Part shown: piece by piece, positions 49,393 through 56,542 of the stretch
How positions within the stretch are numbered: the first letter of the stretch is position 1
Layout: each line of letters opens with the position of its first letter
From: Micrococcaceae bacterium Sec5.7
GTDB taxonomy: Bacteria > Actinomycetota > Actinomycetes > Actinomycetales > Micrococcaceae
NCBI GenBank assembly: GCA_039636785.1
Contig: CP144169.1
Coordinates: 1,178,001-1,242,000 of the forward strand
DNA length: 64,000 bases
Direction of reading: 5' to 3'
Translations under genes and position numbers: made by a program
Notes under the pieces: generated by a model
Databases searched by the model: none
Seen by the model: only the letters and a program-made list of their open reading frames with translations
What the model was told of the DNA's origin: nothing

Positions 49393-50385
49393 ATGTCATC
49401 CACCGCCGACACAAACTCCCCGCAGCCCGCCGGCCCCCAAGAGGGGTCTCCGCACGCTGCTCCAGCCCTCGCCGAACAGCTCCCCAGCCCATCATTGCCC
49501 CCGAGCGCCCTGCGCCAGAACCCCATGAACAAACTCGGCATCGCCGCGGTGATCATCACCGTGGTGCTCTGGGCCTCCGCCTTCGTTGGCATCCGGGCCG
49601 TGGGGCCCAGCTTCTCGCCCGGATCCCTGACGCTGGGACGGCTGGCGATTGCCGCCGTCGTACTTGGCCTGGTGGTGCTGCCCAAACTCCGGAAGCTGCC
49701 GCAGCGCCGCGAGTGGTGGCCCATCGTGGCGTACGGCGTAATGTGGTTCGGCGGCTACAACGTGGCCCTCAATGCCGCCGAGCATCTGCTCGACGCCGGC
49801 ACCAGCGCCATGCTGATCAACGTCTCGCCCATCCTCATCGCGTTGATGGCCGGTGTGATCCTGAAGGAAGGCTTTCCGCGCTGGCTGATCATCGGCAGCC
49901 TGGTGGCGTTCGGCGGCGTAGCGATGATCGCCATCGGTTCCGGGCAACGCTCGACGGCGGATGTAGCAGGTGTACTGCTTTGCCTCCTTGCCGCTGTGCT
50001 CGCCGCGGTCAGCGTCATCATCCAGAAGCCGGTGCTGCGGAAGTTCCCGGCGGCGCAGGCCACCTGGTTCGGAGTCATGGTGGGCGCGCTCTGCTGCCTG
50101 CCATTCAGCGGCCGGCTGGTTTCTGAATTGCAGGCAGCTCCGCTTCCCGCAACCCTGGGGCTCGTTTACCTTGGCATTTTTCCCACTGCCGTCGCCTTCA
50201 CCACGTGGGCCTACGCACTCTCGCTGATCGATGCGGGCAAGCTGGCGGCTACCACGTATCTGGTCCCGGGCACCACCATCCTGATCTCGTGGCTGGTGCT
50301 GAGCGAAGTGCCCACCAGCTGGGGGCTGATCGGTGGCGTGATCTGCCTGTTAGGCGTAGCGCTGACACGGCGCAGGTCCCGGTAG
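49393..50385 (+). CDS. EamA/DMT-family transporter
   Basis: A 330-residue drug/metabolite transporter with ten predicted helices in two EamA repeats. The first repeat opens IAAVIITVVLWASAFVGIRA and ends near VAFGGVAMIAIG; the second includes AAVLAAVSVIIQKPVLRKFP and TYLVPGTTILISWLVLSEVP. ATG 49393 adds a disordered 44-residue cytoplasmic N-terminus; ATG 49525 before MNKLGIAAV would give the usual length and is possible. It starts the plus-strand set after the tRNAs. Substrate unknown. Confidence 0.88.
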   Translation: MSSTADTNSPQPAGPQEGSPHAAPALAEQLPSPSLPPSALRQNPMNKLGIAAVIITVVLWASAFVGIRAVGPSFSPGSLTLGRLAIAAVVLGLVVLPKLRKLPQRREWWPIVAYGVMWFGGYNVALNAAEHLLDAGTSAMLINVSPILIALMAGVILKEGFPRWLIIGSLVAFGGVAMIAIGSGQRSTADVAGVLLCLLAAVLAAVSVIIQKPVLRKFPAAQATWFGVMVGALCCLPFSGRLVSELQAAPLPATLGLVYLGIFPTAVAFTTWAYALSLIDAGKLAATTYLVPGTTILISWLVLSEVPTSWGLIGGVICLLGVALTRRRSR

Positions 50386-50394
50386 AGTCGTTGC

Positions 50395-50823
50395 ATGCCC
50401 GCAAACCTGCCGCCCGGTCTGCCCATCGTCCCGGACCGTGCGGGGGAAGCTGCCCCGTTCGAGATGTCGGAGGCCGATTTCGAGGCCGCCGTCAGCGATG
50501 CGCTGGGCCGCATTCCGCGGAAGCTGGCGCGGGCCATGGACAACGTGGCCGTGTTCATCGACGACGACTACACGCCACAGTCCGGCGAGGATCCGGATAC
50601 GGTGCTGCTGGGACTTTACGAGGGAGTGCCGCTGACCGAACGCGACGCCTCGTGGGACGCCGGCTCACTGCCAGACCGGATCACCATTTACCGCCAGCCC
50701 ATTCTGGACATCTGCTCCTCCCGCGATGAAGTGATCCGAGAGGTTGCCGTCACGGTGATCCACGAGATCGCCCACCACTTCGGGATCAATGACCAGCGCC
50801 TGCACGAACTCGGTTGGGGCTAG
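50395..50823 (+). CDS. Small zincin-like metallopeptidase
   Basis: A 142-residue protein. HEIAHHFGINDQRLHELGW near the C-terminus contains the HExxH zinc-binding helix followed by a further Glu/His region; MSEADFEAAVSDALGRIPRK and VAVFIDDDY match the metallopeptidase family 1 (DUF1025) found in actinobacteria. Cytoplasmic, no signal. It starts nine bases after the transporter gene and lies 10 bases before the metal exporter gene. Its substrate is unknown. Confidence 0.88.
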   Translation: MPANLPPGLPIVPDRAGEAAPFEMSEADFEAAVSDALGRIPRKLARAMDNVAVFIDDDYTPQSGEDPDTVLLGLYEGVPLTERDASWDAGSLPDRITIYRQPILDICSSRDEVIREVAVTVIHEIAHHFGINDQRLHELGWG

Positions 50824-50833
50824 CCTTGTAGGC

Positions 50834-51754
50834 ATGGGACACGACCACAACCATTCGCATGGCATCACGGCAACGGGCAAGCACCGCAAGCGCCTCATCA
50901 CCGTCCTCGCAATCACCTTGGCTGTGGTGCTGCTCCAGGTGGTGGGCGCCGCAGTTTCGGGTTCACTCGCTCTGCTGGCCGACGCCGGGCACATGCTTTC
51001 GGACGCTGCGGGCGTCTTCATCGCGCTGCTGGCCGCCTGGATCGCCACCCGGCCCGCAAGCGATCAGCGGACCTACGGGTACCAGCGCGCGGAAGTCCTG
51101 GCTGCCTTGGCAAACGCACTGATCCTCATTGTTATCTCGGTGGTCATCTTCATCGAAGCCATCCGGCGCATCGGCTCGGCGCCAGAGATCCGGACGGACA
51201 TCATGCTCTACGCGGCCATTCTGGGCGCGGTGGCCAACCTGATCTCCTTGTTGATCCTCCGCGGCGCACAGAAGGAGAGCCTCAACGTGCGCGGCGCCTA
51301 CCTAGAAGTTCTGGGCGACTTGCTGGGCTCCTTCGCGGTCATCGTGGCCGCCGTGGTCATCATGATCACCGGATTTCACACCGCGGACACCATCGCTTCC
51401 ATTCTCATTGCGCTGATGATCCTCCCCCGTGCCTGGCACCTGCTCCGGGACGTAGTGGATGTACTGCTCGAGGCCACGCCCAAGGGCGTGGAGGTCCAGA
51501 TGATCCGCGAGCACATCCTCTCCGTAGAGGGTGTGGTGGCGGTCCACGACATCCATATTTGGACCATCACGTCAGGCGTCCCGGTGTTTTCCGCGCACGT
51601 GGTGGTGGAGGACGCCGTACTGAACGCCCGCGGCGCGGACCAGGTGCTCGACAAGCTCACCACGTGCCTCGGCTCGCACTTCGACACCGAACACTGCACC
51701 TTCCAGCTGGAACCCGCCAGCCACTCGGAGCACGAGTCGCACCAGCACGCCTAG
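50834..51754 (+). CDS. Cation diffusion facilitator, zinc/cobalt/cadmium exporter
   Basis: A 306-residue CDF protein. The N-terminus is His-rich (GHDHNHSHG), LLADAGHMLSDAAGVFIALL has the HxxxD metal pair of helix II, HTADTIASILIALMI the pair of helix V, and the C-terminal cytoplasmic domain ends in a second His-rich stretch. ATG 50834 is chosen at the His-rich start. It exports divalent metal by proton exchange. The context with a zinc peptidase is suggestive only. Confidence 0.93.
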   Translation: MGHDHNHSHGITATGKHRKRLITVLAITLAVVLLQVVGAAVSGSLALLADAGHMLSDAAGVFIALLAAWIATRPASDQRTYGYQRAEVLAALANALILIVISVVIFIEAIRRIGSAPEIRTDIMLYAAILGAVANLISLLILRGAQKESLNVRGAYLEVLGDLLGSFAVIVAAVVIMITGFHTADTIASILIALMILPRAWHLLRDVVDVLLEATPKGVEVQMIREHILSVEGVVAVHDIHIWTITSGVPVFSAHVVVEDAVLNARGADQVLDKLTTCLGSHFDTEHCTFQLEPASHSEHESHQHA

Positions 51755-51951
51755 GCCTGAATTCGGGACACGCCGCTGAAAATGTGACGGAATGACGTTT
51801 TTGTTGTTTATGTTATTGATGTGACCAGTGTTGCCAAAGTGGCATTCTGGCACGTAGCCTCATAGCTGCTGGGTGATCCGCAGAGGGGGCATTTCCGTGC
51901 CGCGTACGCATCCTCGCTCTTCCCAGCCTGACACTGCTGCGAGGTTGGCGA
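51755..51951. other. Leader region of NlpC/P60 gene
   Basis: 197 bases without a gene. GTTATT-GAT-GTGACC (51811-51825) is a loose direct repeat of the sort bound by MtrA, and TGCCA-aag-TGGCA (51834-51846) is a small dyad. A riboswitch was considered because such genes are often controlled this way, but no conserved core could be recognised. Confidence 0.3.
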
Positions 51952-53433
51952 ATGAGTTTGACCGGAACGGGCCGCAAGGCCGCCGTGCTGTGCACCGCCG
52001 TCGTACTCTTTGGAACGCTGGCCCTGCCCGCGCAGGCCGCGCCGTCCGCGCTCGCCTCCGTTCGCGCCGCAACACTCCAGGTTCCGGCAATGCCGGAAAT
52101 TCCGTCGCCTGAAGACATCGCCGCCGCAAAGTCCAGTGAAAGCGCGACGGCGGATCAGGTCACCAGAATCGAACGCATCCTCGAGGACGCGTCCCGCGCC
52201 CAGCAGGCGGGCTTCGCCGTGTCACTGCAGGCGAACAATGCCTACGGCGATGCCCTGGTTGAGCTGAAGATCCGGAAAGATGCCGCCGCGGTAGCAACGG
52301 CCGAAGCCGCCGCGGCCGAGAGGGCGCAGGACAAAACCCGAAAGCAGATCGGCCAGCTGGCCGGGGACCTCTACCGCAACGGCGGACTGAACCCCGCCTT
52401 GAGCACCTTTGTGAGCGGCGGCGGGGACGTACTCCAGCAGGCCGCGACGCTGGAGGCGGTCACCGCCAACCGCAGCCGCGCCTTCGAGTCCGCAGAGACG
52501 ACCGCCGCTGCGGCAAAATCGCTGACGGAAGCTGCGGCGGATGCCAACCGTGCAGCAGACGATGCCGCAAATACTGCGGAGTCACGAAAGGTCCAAGCCG
52601 AACAGGCCAATGCCGCGCAACTGAAAGCGGTGTCTGAAGCCAAGGCGCAGCGGACCGTGCTGGTGGATCAGCTCGCATCGCTGCGGCACACCACGGTCGC
52701 GCTTGAATCGGCGCGTGTGGATGCACTGGACCGCCTGCGGGAACAGGCCCGGCTGGCTGCTGTGACCGCGGCCGCCGACAAGGCTGCCGCAGATCAGGCG
52801 GCCAATCCCCGGTCACCGCAGGCACCCTCAGCTCCGAACCTTCCGGCCAACCCGTCCCCTGTTAACCCGGCACCGGTTGTGCCCAACCCGCCGGCTCGTC
52901 CCGCTCCCGTTGTTCCCGCACCCGTTGTTCCGGCACCGGTGGTGCCCGCACCGGTTGTTCCGGCACCGGTGGTGCCCGCACCGGTGGTGCCCGCGCCGGT
53001 TGTTCCCGCACCGGTTTTTCCCGCACCTCCTGCCCCCGTAATTCCTGCGCCGTCCCCTGGCGGTTCCAACCAGACAGCCATCTCGGTGGCGCTGGGCAAG
53101 GTGGGGTCGCCCTACTTCTATCAGTATGGTGGCACCGGCCCACGCGGCTTCGATTGCTCAGGACTGGTTCAGAACGCTTTTGCGGCGGCAGGGAAATACC
53201 TGCCACGCACTGCAGCCCAGCAGTTCGCCGCTGCCCCCATTCACCTGCCCCTCTCGCAGTCCCAGCCCGGCGACCTGCTGGTGTGGGGATCAGCCCCGAA
53301 TTTCTACCACGTTGCCATTTACCTGGGTAACGGCAAGGTTGTTCAGGCGCTCAACCCGAGCGCCGGACTCACCGTCACGGACCTGGGCTGGATGGCGGGA
53401 ATGCAGCTGCACCCCGTGGCTGCGCGCTACTGA
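51952..53433 (+). CDS. Secreted NlpC/P60 peptidoglycan endopeptidase
   Basis: A 493-residue exported cell-wall hydrolase. A signal peptide ends near LALPAQA (about residue 26); residues 55-280 are an Ala/Glu/Lys-rich coiled coil; residues 283-366 are a proline-rich linker of repeated PAPVV units; the C-terminal NlpC/P60 domain has RGFDCSGLVQNAF (catalytic Cys) and YHVAIYLGNGK (catalytic His). This is the RipA-like layout, cleaving peptide stems during division. The 5' leader is long. Ends before a convergent ABC operon. Confidence 0.92.
   Translation: MSLTGTGRKAAVLCTAVVLFGTLALPAQAAPSALASVRAATLQVPAMPEIPSPEDIAAAKSSESATADQVTRIERILEDASRAQQAGFAVSLQANNAYGDALVELKIRKDAAAVATAEAAAAERAQDKTRKQIGQLAGDLYRNGGLNPALSTFVSGGGDVLQQAATLEAVTANRSRAFESAETTAAAAKSLTEAAADANRAADDAANTAESRKVQAEQANAAQLKAVSEAKAQRTVLVDQLASLRHTTVALESARVDALDRLREQARLAAVTAAADKAAADQAANPRSPQAPSAPNLPANPSPVNPAPVVPNPPARPAPVVPAPVVPAPVVPAPVVPAPVVPAPVVPAPVVPAPVFPAPPAPVIPAPSPGGSNQTAISVALGKVGSPYFYQYGGTGPRGFDCSGLVQNAFAAAGKYLPRTAAQQFAAAPIHLPLSQSQPGDLLVWGSAPNFYHVAIYLGNGKVVQALNPSAGLTVTDLGWMAGMQLHPVAARY
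52881..53040. repeat. 15-bp tandem repeats encoding PAPVV linker
   Basis: About ten imperfect 15-base units of the kind CCGGTTGTTCCCGCA in the NlpC/P60 gene encode VVPAP repeats. Two units (CCGGTGGTGCCCGCA and CCGGTTGTTCCGGCA) alternate. Copy number can vary without a frame change. Confidence 0.8.
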
Positions 53434-53478
53434 GGGTCGCTGCCCGCTACTGAGGACGGCCCGGCAGCTCCGACAGCT

Positions 53479-54414
53479 CTAGGACAGCACGTCCTTGGTG
53501 ACGAACCTGCTGTAGGCCAGCGCACCGAATACGGCGACGTATCCGGCCTGTAGCAGGGCGTTGCTGACAAACGAGTCCCACAGCACCGGCTGGCGCAGCA
53601 GGTCAGCGAAACCGAACCAATAGTGGCTGAGCAGCCACGGATGCAGCCACTCCAGCTGGGGAAGCTGGTCCAGCACCTGGGAAACTACGGACAGAACAAT
53701 GGTGGCGGCCATCGCCCCCACCGGAACATCAGTCAATGTGGACAGGAACAGCCCTGCGGCGGATAGCCCCAGGAGCGAGACCGTCAGGTATGCGGCAATC
53801 AGCAGGAGACGGAGCGCCGCTTCCGAAGCGCCGATCTGGTCCCCGGAAAGCAGCGTCACCGGACCAACCGGGAAGAGTGCCGAGCCGATCGCGGTGCCCG
53901 CGAGCGCCACTGTCAGCGGCGCGGCGATACTAAAGGCGGCCGCGCCGGCGTATTTGACCAACAGCAGCCGCACCCTCCCGGCAGGGGCAACCAAGAGATA
54001 CCGCAGCGTGCCAAGGCCCGCCTCGCCGGCGATGGTATCGCCCGCCACTACCCCGATGGTCAGGGGAAGAAACAGCGGCACTGAAACGAGCAAGGCCGTC
54101 ACGCCAACGAACAGGCCATTCTGGGTGATCCGGTCAAGGAAGGCCGGCCCCCTTCCTGACGGCGGGGCCGAGGAAATACGGACCGCGACGGCGATCAGCA
54201 CCGGTATAGCGGCCAGTGCCAGCAGCATGGCCCATGTCCGCCGGCGGCGAAACAGCACCTTCAGCTCGGAAAGCAGCAAGGAACCGCTGGAAGGGGTGTG
54301 CTCCCCCGCCCGGTCTGAGGCGGGTTCAATGCCAGGCAATTCGCTCTCGGGCGATTCGCCGGTGGTTGGTTTGTTGTCGGGTGATTTGCTGTAGGGCAAT
54401 CTGTTATTGAGCAA
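53479..54414 (-). CDS. ABC exporter permease, ABC-2 type
   Basis: A 311-residue membrane protein. A disordered N-terminal 45 residues precede LLLSELKVLFRRRRTWAMLL, the amphipathic start of ABC-2 permeases; about six helices follow, with VVAGDTIAGEAGLGTLRYLL the conserved loop. It overlaps the ATPase gene by 11 bases and forms an exporter with it. The LolA-like protein in the same operon hints at lipid or lipoprotein cargo, but this is inference. Confidence 0.85.
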   Translation of the reverse strand: MLNNRLPYSKSPDNKPTTGESPESELPGIEPASDRAGEHTPSSGSLLLSELKVLFRRRRTWAMLLALAAIPVLIAVAVRISSAPPSGRGPAFLDRITQNGLFVGVTALLVSVPLFLPLTIGVVAGDTIAGEAGLGTLRYLLVAPAGRVRLLLVKYAGAAAFSIAAPLTVALAGTAIGSALFPVGPVTLLSGDQIGASEAALRLLLIAAYLTVSLLGLSAAGLFLSTLTDVPVGAMAATIVLSVVSQVLDQLPQLEWLHPWLLSHYWFGFADLLRQPVLWDSFVSNALLQAGYVAVFGALAYSRFVTKDVLS

Positions 54415-55393
54415 TGTCGAATCCCTCCCCGGTCAACGCGACGAAGCGGTCCTCGAGGGATCCCCGCTCCACGGAAAAACCCCGCACCCGGACACCAGCC
54501 GCCACCAGCGCGGCCACCACCTCATCCGGCTCAACAGTTTCTTCCGGCAGCGCGGCCGTCAGAACACCGTCGGCGCCGTCAGGCCGGCCGGTTACCGGAA
54601 TCATGCCCAACCGCACCAGAACGCCCGACGCTGCTCCGCCGTCGGGGGTTAACAGGCGGATCCGCGCCTGGCCAGCCTGCCGCAGCTCCGCCAAAGGCCC
54701 CTGCGCCACGAGCCGGCCGGCGCTCATAATGGCGGCGTGCGTACAGATCTGCTCCACTTCGGCAAGCAGATGGCTGGAGACAAAGACTGTGGCGCCGTCA
54801 GCCGCGAGGGAGCGGACCAGATTCCGTACCTCCCGCGTTCCTTGCGGGTCCAGCCCATTGGTTGGTTCGTCCAGCACCAGAAGGTCCCGCGGAGACAGCA
54901 GCGCATTGGCAATGCCCAGCCGCTGCTTCATGCCCAGCGAGTACGCTCGTACTTTTTTGCCGGCTGCGTGGGCCAGGCCAACGCGTTCCAGCGCTTCCCC
55001 GACCCGGGCACGGCGCGTTCCCGGCGCGGCATGACGGTCCGCGGCATCAAGCCGGTGCAGGTTGGCGGCCCCGGAGAGGAACGGATAGAAGGCCGGTCCC
55101 TCCACCAGGGCACCCACGCGAGGCAGGACCTCGTGCAGCTGGCGCGGCATCTCGAGCCCCAGCACGTTGACGTTTCCTGCCGTGGCCGCGGCGAGGCCAA
55201 GCATCATGCGAATGGTAGTTGTTTTGCCCGAGCCGTTCGGTCCCAGAAATCCGAAGACGGAACCCGTCGGGACGGCAAGATCAATGCCGTCGACGGCCAG
55301 CTGACGGCCGAATCGTTTGCTCAGACCCTTTGTTTCTATACTCAGTTCTGCTGTACCGATGCCCGGTTCGGCGACCCGGCCAAGGGCTGTCAC
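54404..55393 (-). CDS. ABC exporter ATP-binding protein
   Basis: A 329-residue ATPase of the CcmA/DrrA/Nod group. Walker A GPNGSGKTTTIRMMLG, signature YSLGMKQRLGIANALL (S-L-G-M form), Walker B LLVLDEPTNGLDPQGT, switch His in VFVSSHLLAEVEQ. A C-terminal domain of about 100 residues follows, as in drug/antibiotic exporters. ATG 55393 overlaps the LolA-like gene stop. With the permease it makes a two-gene exporter. Confidence 0.92.
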   Translation of the reverse strand: MTALGRVAEPGIGTAELSIETKGLSKRFGRQLAVDGIDLAVPTGSVFGFLGPNGSGKTTTIRMMLGLAAATAGNVNVLGLEMPRQLHEVLPRVGALVEGPAFYPFLSGAANLHRLDAADRHAAPGTRRARVGEALERVGLAHAAGKKVRAYSLGMKQRLGIANALLSPRDLLVLDEPTNGLDPQGTREVRNLVRSLAADGATVFVSSHLLAEVEQICTHAAIMSAGRLVAQGPLAELRQAGQARIRLLTPDGGAASGVLVRLGMIPVTGRPDGADGVLTAALPEETVEPDEVVAALVAAGVRVRGFSVERGSLEDRFVALTGEGFDIAQ

Positions 55394-56517
55394 TTGGCAG
55401 CTGTGGCGGCGGCTTGCAGCCGCTCAGGCGGGACCATACCGGCGAAAATGCTGCCGTTGTCGGTGAGCAGGACATTGACGAGTGAGGTGGAGAGCAGCCG
55501 CCCGCCGGACACCGCCACTGTCGCCTGCTTGAGGAGCGGGTCGCTCAGCATTGAGTCAATCGATGTTGAATCGCCGCCTGGCGGGAATGCCACCACCGTT
55601 TCCCATCCGGAGCCGGTCACGGTGGGCCTGGTGGCAGAGCCGGCGCCATGGGGAGAGGTTGGGTCCTTGCCGGGGGTGCGGGTTTCGCCGGGCGCTTTGG
55701 GGGCCGGGTGCGGCACTGCGGGCTTCTCGAGCTCCTTGACAGTGGCGCCGGGCGGCGGATTGAAGGTGAACAATGAGGCATCGGGTGCAGCAAGAGTGAG
55801 GCTGGAGAACGCAATTCTGAACGCAGGTTCCCTTTGTCCCCGTGCGTCGATTTCCACGCTGAGCGGCAGGCCCGTCTGGCCGTCGACAGCCATGGACACC
55901 GAACCCACCAGTGTGCCCGGCGCCCGTGGCGTCAGGACCAGATTGTAGGCCGACCTGCCGGCAACCTGGATTTGAGGACCCAGCGATACAACTGTGCTGG
56001 GGTCGATTGCGGCCAGCATCTTCCCGGCCAGCTCCGCCGGAGTTGGCATGACGCCGTGCATCCCGGCGGGCGGTTTCTGCCGGTCCGCCTCAACCGCCGG
56101 AATGGTTATGTGGGTGGCTGTGTTGTTTTTCGATGTGTAAAACCACAGCTCGCTGCCCTTCCGGACGGCGTCCCGCTCCCCCAGCTGGTCCAACACCTGG
56201 ATCCGCGCGTTGGCGGCTCCATCCAGGAACACCCGCGCGGTGTGCGGACCGGACAGCAGCTCAATGACTGAGGTGCCGCCGGCGCCTGCGTTGGGTCCTT
56301 TGGCCGGAAGCTCGGGCAAGCCAAGCCCGGAACTCTGCTCCAGCGTCCCGGACAATGATTGCGTGCTGTGCTGAGCAACCAATTCGAGCACTTGTTCCGG
56401 GGTTTTGGCGGGCAAAGGATCACCGGCCCGCGCCGGTACGGACCCTGCCAACACGGCGGCGGCGATCACGGCAGGTGCGGCCACGGCGGGCATCCACCGC
56501 AGCCATTTCCGGGTCAT
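55390..56517 (-). CDS. Secreted LolA-like/DUF2092 protein
   Basis: A 375-residue exported protein. A signal peptide ends near SVPARA (about residue 31). The body resembles the LolA/RseB beta-sheet fold used by actinobacterial outer-envelope lipoprotein-sorting and sigma regulatory proteins: VLELVAQHSTQSLSGTLEQS, LWFYTSKNNTATHITIPAVE, YNLVLTPRAPGTLVGSVSMA. A Pro/Gly linker separates a C-terminal repeat (TVAVSGGRLLSTSLVNVLLT). No lipobox Cys is seen. First gene of the ABC operon, joined by overlap. Confidence 0.75.
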   Translation of the reverse strand: MTRKWLRWMPAVAAPAVIAAAVLAGSVPARAGDPLPAKTPEQVLELVAQHSTQSLSGTLEQSSGLGLPELPAKGPNAGAGGTSVIELLSGPHTARVFLDGAANARIQVLDQLGERDAVRKGSELWFYTSKNNTATHITIPAVEADRQKPPAGMHGVMPTPAELAGKMLAAIDPSTVVSLGPQIQVAGRSAYNLVLTPRAPGTLVGSVSMAVDGQTGLPLSVEIDARGQREPAFRIAFSSLTLAAPDASLFTFNPPPGATVKELEKPAVPHPAPKAPGETRTPGKDPTSPHGAGSATRPTVTGSGWETVVAFPPGGDSTSIDSMLSDPLLKQATVAVSGGRLLSTSLVNVLLTDNGSIFAGMVPPERLQAAATAAK

Positions 56518-56542
56518 GAAAGCCCCGCTTCGATGCAGCAGC

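Noticed and set aside
51755..51951. Possible c-di-AMP (ydaO-type) riboswitch before the NlpC/P60 gene
   Set aside because: The genetic context fits, but no conserved core motifs or paired stems of that class could be found by eye. A covariance-model search would decide.
52881..53040. CRISPR-like array
   Set aside because: Repeats are contiguous 15-mers without spacers and encode a proline linker.
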